Assembly (NCBI RefSeq): GCF_009846885.1
Contig: NZ_WUWM01000007.1
Coordinates: 1 to 64,000 of the forward strand
Length of the DNA: 64,000 nt
Direction: 5' to 3'
Source: Paenibacillus puerhi
GTDB taxonomy: Bacteria; Bacillota; Bacilli; Paenibacillales; NBRC-103111
A program made the position numbers and the translations under genes. Below, piece by piece: positions 53,796 through 62,918 of this stretch; the first letter of the stretch is position 1, and every line of letters begins with the position of its first letter. The notes below the pieces were generated by a model. The model did no database searches. It was given only the letters and a program-made list of their open reading frames with translations, and was not told the origin of the DNA.

Positions 53796-55064
53796 TTAGG
53801 GGGTCAGTTGTACCTTATCCTTGTCGTTGAGATGATTTTGACCGGAGATGACGAGCTGTTCGCCTTCCTTCACTCCGACGAGCACTTCCTGGTTCAGCTC
53901 ATCCTGGCTCATGCGGCCCAGCTCAACCCGGCGGCGCTCCACCGTATCTCCATTCAGCACGAATACGAAGGTATCCTCCGCCTTCCGGACAATGCTGGAT
54001 ACCGGGATCGCAAGAGCGATTTGCTGCTGTTCATCCAGCAGCTGTACCCGGGTTTTCGTGCCCGGCATCAGCTTCAAGGCTTCGTTCGACGCCTCCAGAT
54101 TCAATTCATACCCCTTGGATTGGGCGTCGATAACGGGAGATAGATACGTGACTTGTCCCTTCACTTTATCCGTTGTTCCCGGAACGTTGAAGGTCATCTC
54201 CGTCTTCTCTCTTACCGCTTTGACGTAGGCTTCCGGAATAAAGGCTTTGATTTTGACCGGATCCATCTTTTGAATGACGCCAATTCGTTTGCTGCCATCC
54301 GCAAGCATGCCCTTCTCCAGTGTTTGTTCGGTTAAGATGCCCGAAGTGGGGGCCTTGATTTCCATGTTGCCCATGGCCGCATCCAGCTTTTCCACAGCCA
54401 TCTGGGCGTCCTGCAGCTGGAGATTCAACGCAGACAAGTTGTCTTGACTGTTCAAGGACTTTAACTGCTGTCTCAGCAGGTCCAGATCCAGCTGGGCGTT
54501 TTTCAGCTTCACTTCGGCTTCCTGCACAGGAGTTTTATTGATGCGTCCGGCATCGTAGTCATTTTTCAATTTATTGGTATTGCGCGTCAGATCAACCAAG
54601 GCTTGCTCCGCTTTCAATATCGAGTTCTGCAGGCCCGTCTTGGTAATCTCGCGTTCCTTCTTGGCCGAGTTAATCGCTTCGATCGCATTCTGGACGTTCA
54701 TGGCCGCCTTGCTGCGCTCGTAGCTTGCGTCCTGGGAGAATAGCTTGGCAATCACCTCGCCCTCCTGAACCGAGTCGCCGCGCTTTTTGAATACTTCCGT
54801 CACTTCCCCCTTTGCTTTAGCGAATAGCTCGATTTGTACTGAGGAGATAATTTCCGCTGTCAGCTCAGGAGGCTCGCCCAGTTTGATTTTCTGCAGCTTG
54901 GCAACCTTCACGGCCTTCGTTTGTTGTTCATTGACAGCCGTGGCTGCAGTGGACCCCAGCATATTCGTGCAGCCCGTAATCAGGCTGAAGCTGACTCCGA
55001 CTGCGACCACTGCCGTCATACCATGACGGGTAAGATGCGTCTGTTTCTGCCGTTTTTTTCTCAT
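53796..55064 (-). CDS. HlyD-like membrane fusion lipoprotein
   Basis: 422 residues. Lipobox LITGC puts the lipidated Cys at 32. After it come a biotinyl-lipoyl-like hairpin (VFKKRGDSVQEGEVIAKL), a long alpha-helical coiled-coil hairpin (about 125 to 225), the second lipoyl half (GNMEIKAPTSGILTEQTL), and a beta-barrel region. This is the periplasmic adaptor fold of RND and ABC exporters. No transporter is encoded next to it, so it may be tied to EPS export together with the secreted protein. It overlaps the polymerase stop by ATGA. Confidence 0.87.
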   Translation of the reverse strand: MRKKRQKQTHLTRHGMTAVVAVGVSFSLITGCTNMLGSTAATAVNEQQTKAVKVAKLQKIKLGEPPELTAEIISSVQIELFAKAKGEVTEVFKKRGDSVQEGEVIAKLFSQDASYERSKAAMNVQNAIEAINSAKKEREITKTGLQNSILKAEQALVDLTRNTNKLKNDYDAGRINKTPVQEAEVKLKNAQLDLDLLRQQLKSLNSQDNLSALNLQLQDAQMAVEKLDAAMGNMEIKAPTSGILTEQTLEKGMLADGSKRIGVIQKMDPVKIKAFIPEAYVKAVREKTEMTFNVPGTTDKVKGQVTYLSPVIDAQSKGYELNLEASNEALKLMPGTKTRVQLLDEQQQIALAIPVSSIVRKAEDTFVFVLNGDTVERRRVELGRMSQDELNQEVLVGVKEGEQLVISGQNHLNDKDKVQLTP

Positions 55065-56497
55065 GTCTGCCGATTTCCTCCCTGAGTAAGCGTCAATTTA
55101 TCCAAAAACCCGATACTGAGCCAAATAAGAGCGCACACCGAATAGTTCCCTCCATTCGACCAAGCACCGATCGTTGCTATCAAAATACCTAATATGATGA
55201 GGACCGTCGTCTGGCTGTGTGCCATCTTGAAGGCTCTGCGCAGTGTCTCCAGCAAAATCAACCCATACACCAAACCGCCCAGAATGCCGGTTGAGATCAT
55301 CATATTGCTTAAATCTACCTCGGAGCTGTCTCCCGAGTCGGAGAGCTTGGCCCCTGCCAGCGTTGTGGAGCCAAGACCGTGGCCGATGGGGTTCATGACC
55401 CCCTTAATCATGCCATTGACAAACATGGCCGCGTGAATCCCGGCTGTGGAATGCTCCTCATCCAGCGGATTCGCTAGACCGTTCACCTGATGGGCAATCA
55501 GCTCGTTGCTGCTTTCGATGCGGCTGATCCCCATAAAAGCAGCCATCAGCACGCCAGCCATAATAAGCAGGGACAGCAGCCGGCCTGCCGTTGTCTTGGC
55601 ATGCACAACGGTGACGACCGCGAGCGCCAGAGCTGTCAGAAACACCGGCGTACGACTGGATTGCATAAAGATGCTATAGAGGAGCAAGGGCAGGATCAGC
55701 ACCGCGCAGAGCCTCTGGACCACATGGCCCCGCAGCAGATAAACCCATAGGATGACCACGGAAACGACCAGAAACGACGTATACTCGGCCGCATTGGTGA
55801 AAAACGAGAACGCCCTTGATCCATCGCCGATAATTAGCGCTGCGTATCCCGCAATTTCGATCCATATCCGCTCGAATTGAGCGAACCCGTATGTAATCTG
55901 CTTCAAGCCGTATAAGCTTGCGATGACGGCAATCCCGCATATGGTTCCATAGATGCGCTTCAGCCAAACCTCTGTCATATACAGCCGGCTGAGCACCATC
56001 CAGAAGAGAGGCACCACATAGAACATAATGCCGCCGAACCCGGTAAGAATGCTGCCTTGCAGCGGGTTGACCACCTGAATCAAGTCGATGATGATCATCC
56101 AGCGTACGAGCTTGAACAGGTACGTATCGTCTTCCTTTGGAATGCCTTGCCGACCGATATAAGTACGGTACATCCAGAAGAAGCCCATCATCAAGATCAC
56201 GACCGGAGCGAAAATAACCAGCGGATCATAAGAACTCCATCCCGATACGGGAATCAGCATCCGGCGGAAAAATCCGAGAAACGGCAAGTAGACCAGTAAG
56301 CTAAACATCAGCACTCTTGGATTTCGAACCGCAAGCGGAAGGGCAAGCAGCAGCAGCCCGAGAAAAATCAGCAAGCGGATTTTGCCGGGCTCCAGAGACC
56401 ACTTCCCGAGTAAATATCCGCCGAAGATGACTGACAACAGCACCAGCGTCCATTTGAGCACGCGGTGATCTTGGATTCTATGGATGAGTACGCTCAA
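55061..56497 (-). CDS. WzyC/O-antigen-ligase-type polymerase
   Basis: 478 residues, about 11 to 12 membrane helices. A large extracytoplasmic loop (about 320 to 400) and the SSRTPVFLTALALAVV segment (near 270) match the WaaL/WzyC family. It would polymerise EPS repeats outside the membrane. It overlaps its upstream neighbour by 20 bases. This is the second polymerase of the window. Confidence 0.87.
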   Translation of the reverse strand: MSVLIHRIQDHRVLKWTLVLLSVIFGGYLLGKWSLEPGKIRLLIFLGLLLLALPLAVRNPRVLMFSLLVYLPFLGFFRRMLIPVSGWSSYDPLVIFAPVVILMMGFFWMYRTYIGRQGIPKEDDTYLFKLVRWMIIIDLIQVVNPLQGSILTGFGGIMFYVVPLFWMVLSRLYMTEVWLKRIYGTICGIAVIASLYGLKQITYGFAQFERIWIEIAGYAALIIGDGSRAFSFFTNAAEYTSFLVVSVVILWVYLLRGHVVQRLCAVLILPLLLYSIFMQSSRTPVFLTALALAVVTVVHAKTTAGRLLSLLIMAGVLMAAFMGISRIESSNELIAHQVNGLANPLDEEHSTAGIHAAMFVNGMIKGVMNPIGHGLGSTTLAGAKLSDSGDSSEVDLSNMMISTGILGGLVYGLILLETLRRAFKMAHSQTTVLIILGILIATIGAWSNGGNYSVCALIWLSIGFLDKLTLTQGGNRQT

Positions 56498-57671
56498 TTT
56501 CGAAGCCCCTACTTCCGTGTCGATGTTCGTGCATATTGCGATAAATCTCGTTCATCAGGCTGTACGTATGATCCCAGGTTAAGGAGGATACCCTCTGCCT
56601 CGCCTGTTCCCTTATAGCGAGCTGCTTGGCCGGATCGGCCAATATGCTGCGGATTCGCTCTGCGATGAGCCCGCCATCGCGTTCGATCCAATACCCGTTT
56701 ACCCCATCCTCGATCAGATCCTCAACGCCGCCTACGCGAGTCGACAGCACGACCAGCCCGGCCGCCGCCGCTTCATGCACGACAAGCGAGAAGGTTTCGT
56801 AGCTGGAAGGGAAAATAAAAAGATCGCTGAGGCCAAACCATTCCTCGGGGTTCGGCCGTTTACCGGCGAAGACGACACGCTTCCGGGCCGACTCTGCGAT
56901 CTTGGGCAAGTACGCCTCCTTATCTCCCTTTCCGACAACGATCAGATGCAGATTGGGAAACTCAGCCGCTGTCCGGTTAAAAGCATCGATGACAAAATCC
57001 AATCCCTTCAGCGGCCAATCGCCGCCCATAAACAATGCGAAGTCGCCTTGCTCCGGCAAGCCGTGCTTCCTTCGAAGCGCACGCTTCTCTTCTTCGGCGA
57101 ACGGCCTGAAGCAATTCGTATCGACGCCATTGGGCACTACATCAACCTCATCCCCGTCATAAGGAAACGAAGTTAACAGCTCTTGGCGCACGCGGCTTGA
57201 TACCGCGATCAGCCGCCGGGTGCGCTTCGGCTTGTAAATCAGTCTTTCCATGCTCAGGGCAAGGAATGAAGCAAACGAGCTATTCCACCTGCGAAGCAAG
57301 GAGCGGTTCAGCTTGGAGCGGGTATTCCCCGTAGCCGCCACATAGCCGGCGTGGCAAAAGTGCACCGTCGAGACATCCGCCCGATTCGCCACAATCGCTC
57401 CTGTCGTATGCAGAATATCGCGTTTGATGAACAACAAACGCAGAGTAGCCATTATAGCGAACACGATCATCTTGAGCGGTACAGGCTTTGCCATGACCGG
57501 AATCCGGATAAACCGGACGCCCGAAGGATCGGCCAGCTTCATAGAAGCGGCAACCACCGTCACGTCCGCATCCCGCTTCAAGCGCATGATCACTTCCTCA
57601 AGGTGACGCTCCATACCGCCGCCGCCGCCCACATCATGAGCGACGACTACGATTTTTTTTCTTGTCGTCAT
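56478..57671 (-). CDS. Family 4 glycosyltransferase
   Basis: 397 residues. Loop HDVGGGGGMERHLEEV at the N-terminus; FCHAGYVAATGNTR near 110; donor domain FALFMGGDWPLKGLDF near 212; E-x7-E in SSYETFSLVVHEAAAAG near 293. Its C-terminal end overlaps the polymerase gene. Donor unknown. Confidence 0.88.
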   Translation of the reverse strand: MTTRKKIVVVAHDVGGGGGMERHLEEVIMRLKRDADVTVVAASMKLADPSGVRFIRIPVMAKPVPLKMIVFAIMATLRLLFIKRDILHTTGAIVANRADVSTVHFCHAGYVAATGNTRSKLNRSLLRRWNSSFASFLALSMERLIYKPKRTRRLIAVSSRVRQELLTSFPYDGDEVDVVPNGVDTNCFRPFAEEEKRALRRKHGLPEQGDFALFMGGDWPLKGLDFVIDAFNRTAAEFPNLHLIVVGKGDKEAYLPKIAESARKRVVFAGKRPNPEEWFGLSDLFIFPSSYETFSLVVHEAAAAGLVVLSTRVGGVEDLIEDGVNGYWIERDGGLIAERIRSILADPAKQLAIREQARQRVSSLTWDHTYSLMNEIYRNMHEHRHGSRGFEIERTHP

Positions 57672-58825
57672 CGTGCCGCCTTCCCGGACAGCTCACCCGG
57701 CCGTCCTTCCACTAATGCCTGCTCGAACGCCTTGGCAAGGCCCTTCTTGCTGTAGCTGCTGCTGACCGCAGCCAGCCCGATCTCCGCCCGGCGATCCCGC
57801 TCTTCCGGATGCTCCATCAGGGACCGGATCATGCCGGCCAGCTCTTCCGCGTTGCGCTCCGGCACGACCCAGCCGCCGCCGGTCTCCCGGATCAGCACGG
57901 GAATTTCGCCGCTATCGCTCCCCAGGACGGGAACGCCGCAAGCCATAGCCTCCACAATGACCCGGCCGAACTGTTCTTTCCAATTGGGCATGGTTAGCGA
58001 CGGCAGCGCCAGGATATCCATCGTGTTCATCCACCGGTGAACATCGTTATGCTTGACCGAATCGAGAATCCGGATATGTTCCGGATAACGGGTCTGGGCG
58101 CTTCGGATTTCCTCCTGCAGCTCGCCTTTGCCCACGAAGAGGAAGCACACCGGCTGCCCGGCCAGCTTCTCCACGGCCTCAAGCAAATATCGAATGCCCT
58201 TCTCCTCGACAAATCGGCCGACATAGCCTACGACAAACCGGTTCTCTATATTCAGCTCCTGCCGCAGCTGCCGGCCCTCTTCGCGCATCGGCTTGAATTG
58301 CCCCGTATCGACCCCGAGCGGGAAGGGCAGCAGACCGCCTGAATAGTTCTTCTTGCGCAGCACCGCCCCTACATCCCGGCTGACGACGGCAGCAAGGTCC
58401 GTACGGGCCAGGACATATTGTTCCATCCAGCGGAACGGCAAAGGATATTGTTTGAGTATATTCTGCGCGGAATAGACGACTCGCTTCATCGGAATGTCTC
58501 TGGAAGCGTAGAAAGCCTGCCAGGCGCTGGCGGAGTAAGGCTCCTCTTCCACGAACAGCACATCGGGACGGAACCCTGCGATCGAGGGACGGAGGTTGGA
58601 TTGATAGTAATGGAGCGGAATGCTGCGGGAAAGTCCGACCTTGCGCTGCTCGATCGTTCCGGCAAAGTCAGGCCATCTGGATACTTCAACAGCATCCGCT
58701 GAATAGGTCGTACGGAAATTGGAAGGCACGATCAATTGAACCGTATGACCGAGTGCCTCCAGCTCCGCATAAAATTGCTGATTCACATCAGTAACGCAAG
58801 GATGGCTGATCGCCATGATTTTCAT
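57668..58825 (-). CDS. Family 4 glycosyltransferase
   Basis: 385 residues from ATG 58825 (MKIMAISHPCVTDVNQ), eight bases after GGTGGAG; an ATG six bases earlier is too near. Donor domain VGYVGRFVEEKGIRYLL near 205; E-x7-E in WKEQFGRVIVEAMACG near 290. It overlaps its downstream neighbour by four bases. Part of the EPS block. Confidence 0.9.
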   Translation of the reverse strand: MKIMAISHPCVTDVNQQFYAELEALGHTVQLIVPSNFRTTYSADAVEVSRWPDFAGTIEQRKVGLSRSIPLHYYQSNLRPSIAGFRPDVLFVEEEPYSASAWQAFYASRDIPMKRVVYSAQNILKQYPLPFRWMEQYVLARTDLAAVVSRDVGAVLRKKNYSGGLLPFPLGVDTGQFKPMREEGRQLRQELNIENRFVVGYVGRFVEEKGIRYLLEAVEKLAGQPVCFLFVGKGELQEEIRSAQTRYPEHIRILDSVKHNDVHRWMNTMDILALPSLTMPNWKEQFGRVIVEAMACGVPVLGSDSGEIPVLIRETGGGWVVPERNAEELAGMIRSLMEHPEERDRRAEIGLAAVSSSYSKKGLAKAFEQALVEGRPGELSGKAAR

Positions 58826-58840
58826 CGTCATCTCTCCACC

Positions 58841-60220
58841 TTACGGATGAACGTGAACCGGCTCGCGGCTTGCACCGCCCCTGATCCCCACGCCCGTATA
58901 TTCCATCTCTTGCCCGTAACGGTCCACAAAGGCATTGCGCCCGTCGATCCAGATCGGCCGGGCCATCCAAGCCTTCAGATTGTCCGCACCGATCTCCGCA
59001 TACTCGGGCCATTCCGTTACCAGCAGCGCGGCATCCGCGCCCAGCAGCGCTTCTTGCACGCTTTCGCAAGGCAGAACCTCGGATGGCAGAAGCTGCCGGG
59101 TTTTATCCAGGGCGATCGGATCATGAACCCGCACCTCGGCACCCTCACGAATGAGAGCCTCGATAATCGGCAGGCTTGGCGCCTCGCGAATATCGTCTGT
59201 TCCCGGCTTGAACGTCAAGCCGAGCACCGTGATTTTTTTTCCATAGAGCGTTCCGAGACTTGCTCTCGCTTTCTCGATCAGCTTGAACTTCTGGGCCCCG
59301 TTTACTTCGATAACGGCTGCCAGCAGCTTGAAGTCATATCCATTGGTGTCCGCAATATGGTGGAGAGCGCGCGTATCCTTCGGAAAGCAGCTCCCTCCGT
59401 ACCCGATGCCCGCATGCAGGAAGGCTTTGCCGATTCGCGCATCGGTCCCGATAATATCGGCTACCCGCCTGACGTCCGCACCCACCGCATCGCACACATT
59501 GGCAATTTCGTTAATGAAGCTGATCTTCATCGCCAGAAACGCATTGGCTGCATACTTGGCCAGCTCCGCGCTGCGCAGGTCCACAGCCAGGAAGGGTACG
59601 GCCTTCAGGCCATCCGGCCTTGGCGCGAACGTCGGCGCCTGGAAGCTTTGATTCGTCAAGCCCTCGTACATCTCACGCAGAGTCGTTATCGCTTCCTCTT
59701 CTCCCCCCACGACGATACGCTCCGGATACAGCGTATCCGGAACGGCGCGTCCCTGGCGCAGGAACTCAGGATTCGAAGCGATGCTAACCCGCTCCTGCAG
59801 GCCGAAAGCCTTGATCTTGTCGGCGATGAAGTCGGCCGTACCGACAGGAACCGTGCTTTTATTGACCAGAACGGTCGGCGTCTCCTTACCGATCAGATGA
59901 GAGATGACGTCATCGGCCGCTCCGTACAAATAAGCTAGATTAGGCGATCCGTCTTCGTTCGCCGGCGTGCCGACGGCAAAAATGAGCACCTCGGCTTCGG
60001 ATACTGCCAATTCGATAGAGGTCGTGAAGCTGATCCGCTCCTCCGACTCCTTCAGCAGCTCCTCAAGACCCGGCTCATAGATCGGCATCAGTCCGGCCTT
60101 CAGCCCGTCGATCTTTCGCTCGTCGATATCAACGCAGGTAACCCGGTGGCCGAGGAAGGCCAGCGAAATGCCTGTCGTCAGTCCAACGTACCCCGTTCCA
60201 ATGACACTTACGTTCATCAT
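58841..60220 (-). CDS. ugd: UDP-glucose 6-dehydrogenase
   Basis: 459 residues. Start MMNVSVIGTGYVGLTTGISL with the NAD-binding GxGxxG; ATG at 60220 has AAGGAG six bases upstream. Catalytic Cys lies in the signature GIGYGGSCFPKDTRAL near 260; NGFDMRLLN-like region SYDFKLLAAV follows. It oxidises UDP-glucose to UDP-glucuronate, so the EPS probably contains glucuronic acid. It sits three genes after the kinase, next to the sugar transferase. Confidence 0.95.
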   Translation of the reverse strand: MMNVSVIGTGYVGLTTGISLAFLGHRVTCVDIDERKIDGLKAGLMPIYEPGLEELLKESEERISFTTSIELAVSEAEVLIFAVGTPANEDGSPNLAYLYGAADDVISHLIGKETPTVLVNKSTVPVGTADFIADKIKAFGLQERVSIASNPEFLRQGRAVPDTLYPERIVVGGEEEAITTLREMYEGLTNQSFQAPTFAPRPDGLKAVPFLAVDLRSAELAKYAANAFLAMKISFINEIANVCDAVGADVRRVADIIGTDARIGKAFLHAGIGYGGSCFPKDTRALHHIADTNGYDFKLLAAVIEVNGAQKFKLIEKARASLGTLYGKKITVLGLTFKPGTDDIREAPSLPIIEALIREGAEVRVHDPIALDKTRQLLPSEVLPCESVQEALLGADAALLVTEWPEYAEIGADNLKAWMARPIWIDGRNAFVDRYGQEMEYTGVGIRGGASREPVHVHP

Positions 60221-60253
60221 CAATATCTCCTTACCAGGCTTATAATTGTATAT

Positions 60254-60943
60254 TTAGTACGAGTTTTTCGGGAAGAACATGATCCACACCGTTCTGAAAA
60301 TCAGCTTCACGTCAAACCACAGGCTTTGGTTGCGGATATAATACAAATCCAGCTCGACCATCTGCTCGAAAGAAAGACCGTTGCGGCCGCTGACCTGCCA
60401 CAGCCCTGTGCACCCCGGTACGACCAGCAGACGCTGCTTGTCATAGCCGGTATATTGATCGACCTCGCGCTGCAGAGGCGGACGAGGCCCGACCAAGCTC
60501 ATCTCGCCCTTCAATACATTCCACAGCTGTGGAAGCTCATCCAGGCTTGTGATACGCAGGATACGCCCGACCTTCGTGATCCGGGGATCGTTTTTCATTT
60601 TGAACATGGCGCCCTGTACTTCGTTTTTGTCAAGCAGGTCTTTGAGCAGCGACTCGGCATTCCATACCATCGATCTGAACTTGTACATGGCGAACGGCTT
60701 GCCGTTTTTTCCAACCCGCATTTGCCTAAAGAAAATGGACCCTTTCGGGTCCTCGAGCTTGATCAATACCGAGATGACAGCAAACACCGGCAGCAGCAGG
60801 AGCAGTCCCGCGAGCGATCCGACAACGTCCATCGTGCGTTTGGCCCACAAATATAATTTGCGCTGTTCAGTGTTCGCATGAATACTGCTTTCCTTATAGT
60901 AGTGCCGCGGGCTCAATGCTTCCGCTTTATTGGTGTCCGACAT
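60254..60943 (-). CDS. WcaJ/EpsL-type undecaprenyl-phosphate sugar transferase
   Basis: 229 residues. A polar N-terminus is followed by the re-entrant helix KRTMDVVGSLAGLLLLLPVF, then RQMRVGKNGK, YKFRSMV, catalytic Asp-Glu in SLDELPQLWNVLKGEMSLVGPRP, and GLWQVSGRN. This short monotopic phosphoglycosyl transferase puts the first sugar phosphate (glucose or galactose probably) on undecaprenyl phosphate. It is the second initiating enzyme in the window, for the EPS. ATG with GGAGGCG. Confidence 0.93.
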   Translation of the reverse strand: MSDTNKAEALSPRHYYKESSIHANTEQRKLYLWAKRTMDVVGSLAGLLLLLPVFAVISVLIKLEDPKGSIFFRQMRVGKNGKPFAMYKFRSMVWNAESLLKDLLDKNEVQGAMFKMKNDPRITKVGRILRITSLDELPQLWNVLKGEMSLVGPRPPLQREVDQYTGYDKQRLLVVPGCTGLWQVSGRNGLSFEQMVELDLYYIRNQSLWFDVKLIFRTVWIMFFPKNSY

Positions 60944-60960
60944 CGTAGGTTGCGCCTCCT

Positions 60961-61854
60961 CTAGCCGATAGCCTGCGGCAGGGTGCTTTCTTCGACAATT
61001 TGTCCCATTGCATGGAGCAGCGGGGTGCGAAGCTCAGGATTGCGCATCGCAAACTCCAGCGTTGTCAGAATAAAGCCCAATTTCTCGCCGACATCATATC
61101 GCTTGCCCGCAAAGTGGTAGGCGAATACGCGTTGCGCCTCGTTCAGCTTTTGAATCGCATCCGTCAGCTGAATTTCTCCTCCGGCTCCCTCCAGCTGCAG
61201 ATCCAGGAAAGGGAAAATTTCCGGCGTCAGCACGTAGCGGCCCATAATAGCCAGATTCGACGGCGCCGTCCCCAGCGCCGGCTTCTCCACAAACGACTTG
61301 ACCTCGTACAGGTCGCCGGCCTTGCTGACCGGATCGATAATTCCGTAACGCTGCGTCTCTTGATCGGATACCGGCTGTACGCCGATGACCGACGAGCCCG
61401 TCTTATCGTACTGATCGATCAACTGCTTCAGGCAAGGCTCCTTGTCGCTCATTACAATATCGTCGCCAAGCAGTACGGCGAACGGCTCATCGCCGATAAA
61501 GCGCCTTGCGCACCATACGGCATGCCCGAGACCCTTCGGTTCCTTCTGCCGAATGTAATGAATATCCACCCGGGATGAACGCTGCACTTCTTCGAGCAGC
61601 TTCAGCTTGCCCTTCTCTGCCAAATTGCTTTCAAGCTCAAAGGCGTGATCGAAGTGATCCTCAATCGCGCGTTTCCCTTTACCGGTTACGATGATAATAT
61701 CCTCGATTCCCGATGCTACCGCCTCTTCGACGATATATTGGATGGTAGGCTTGTCGATGATAGGAAGCATTTCCTTGGGCATCGCCTTAGTGGCAGGAAG
61801 GAATCTGGTTCCGAGTCCCGCTGCCGGGATGATTGCTTTTCTTACTTTCTTCAT
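60961..61854 (-). CDS. galU: UTP-glucose-1-phosphate uridylyltransferase
   Basis: 297 residues from ATG 61854 ([20 protein letters not shown]), preceded at eight bases by GGAGGAA; longer frames are not supported. Pyrophosphorylase signature [21 protein letters not shown], then FVEKP and DVGEKLGF. It makes UDP-glucose for the EPS and the substrate of the dehydrogenase encoded downstream. First gene after the structured leader at 61971 to 62240. Confidence 0.95.
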   Translation of the reverse strand: MKKVRKAIIPAAGLGTRFLPATKAMPKEMLPIIDKPTIQYIVEEAVASGIEDIIIVTGKGKRAIEDHFDHAFELESNLAEKGKLKLLEEVQRSSRVDIHYIRQKEPKGLGHAVWCARRFIGDEPFAVLLGDDIVMSDKEPCLKQLIDQYDKTGSSVIGVQPVSDQETQRYGIIDPVSKAGDLYEVKSFVEKPALGTAPSNLAIMGRYVLTPEIFPFLDLQLEGAGGEIQLTDAIQKLNEAQRVFAYHFAGKRYDVGEKLGFILTTLEFAMRNPELRTPLLHAMGQIVEESTLPQAIG

Positions 61855-61970
61855 CACTAATTCCTCCATGTCATATAGGATAGGTATGATATATACAAAA
61901 ACGAAAACCGTTACTCTTAGATGAAGGAACGCGCAACAGTCGGCCGGGTTTTCGCAGTACAACATCTTCG

Positions 61971-62240
61971 CTAAAAAAACTAACTATGCCGTCTTTGTCC
62001 GCCTGCCATTTTATTTAACATGCGGCAAACATGGCCGCAGCAAAACGGCATAAGTAGAATTTCTATAAATCTTATATGAAAATATCGGGGCATCGAACCC
62101 CTCCTCACGCCACACCCTTGACAATTGATGTCTAAGGCGTTTCCACCCACAGCATGGCCGAGTGCCTACAGTGATAAAGGTACAGTAGGCATTACCTGTT
62201 CCCGCGACAGCAGGAATGCGTTTTTTCGTCAATCTGTTCG
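61971..62240 (-). ncRNA. EAR-like structured leader with terminator-like end
   Basis: Between the kinase stop (62283) and galU the minus strand can form several stems: GCATT and AATGC with an inner CTGT-ACAG loop (62189 to 62219), GCCTAC-N15-GTAGGC (62164 to 62190), then TGCGGC-N7-GCCGCA (62021 to 62039) inside an 8-bp stem TATGCCGT (62045 to 62052) and ACGGCATA (61985 to 61992), followed by GTTAGTTTTTTTAG. The last part looks like an intrinsic terminator. In Bacillus eps operons the EAR antitermination RNA sits at this place, after the second gene. Homology to EAR is inferred from position and structure only. Confidence 0.45.
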
Positions 62241-62282
62241 ATTTCCGGGACACAAGGGACTTGCGGCCCGGGCCTCTTCTAT

Positions 62283-62918
62283 TTAGACCGATACCGTCTT
62301 ATCCTTATTCATGAGCACACCCAATAAATTGGCCTTGACACGCTCCAACTCTTCTTTGGATCGCTTGGCCAACGCACGCTTCACCTTGCCTTGCTGCACG
62401 ACGAAGACAACCCCGTCGCATTTGGCGCTAATAATTTTCGAATCGATATGTCCGATAACCGGAGGCGCATCAACCACGACCATATCGAATTCCTGCTTCA
62501 GCCTTGCAAGCAGCTCATCCATCTCCTGCGAGGAGAGCAGATCTGAGATTTGAGAGGCGCCCGTTCCCGCAAAGAGCAGGGACAAATTCCTCATGTCGGA
62601 AGCTGATAAAACCTCGGACAGCTCGCTCGACTTGTTCAGTACATTCGTCAAACCGCGCGCATTGGGCTCCCCATAAAACGTATGAACGCCGGGATTTCGA
62701 ACATCGGCATCGACAAGGATCGTCCTTTTGCCCGACTGGGCATAGGCGCTCGCCAAGTTGACAGCCGTTGTCGTCCTTCCTTCCCCTCGTCCCGCCGATG
62801 TGACGGCTACGGTCCGGATGGCCGGATCCGACGAAGATTTGAAATCGATATTCACCCTTAGCTCGACATAGGCCTCCGGAAGACCCTGCTGTTCTTCTCT
62901 AGTTTTCGACTGTCGCAT
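62283..62918 (-). CDS. CapB-like BY-kinase homologue, probable pseudokinase
   Basis: 211 residues. It keeps EAYVELRVNI (partner contact), Walker A' (TILVDADVRNP) and Walker B (MVVVDAPPVIG). The Walker A motif reads GRGEGRTT, so the essential Lys is Arg48 and the usual Pro is Arg44. The C-terminus ends KDKTVSV and has no tyrosine cluster, unlike the kinase at 11965. ATP binding or phosphotransfer may therefore be reduced or absent. It may act as a regulator of Wzz or work with the other kinase. ATG with AGGAGGGGA; it overlaps the Wzz gene by 20 bases. Confidence 0.88.
   Translation of the reverse strand: MRQSKTREEQQGLPEAYVELRVNIDFKSSSDPAIRTVAVTSAGRGEGRTTTAVNLASAYAQSGKRTILVDADVRNPGVHTFYGEPNARGLTNVLNKSSELSEVLSASDMRNLSLLFAGTGASQISDLLSSQEMDELLARLKQEFDMVVVDAPPVIGHIDSKIISAKCDGVVFVVQQGKVKRALAKRSKEELERVKANLLGVLMNKDKTVSV

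Noticed and set aside
59721-59741. Palindrome TCCGGATAC-AGC-GTATCCGGA inside ugd
   Set aside because: Resembles the operator but has a 3-base spacer rather than 5, and lies inside a conserved coding region with no promoter.
62011-62253. 80-codon minus-strand frame in the structured leader
   Set aside because: No ribosome site, odd composition, and it runs through the predicted stems; more likely the RNA element itself.
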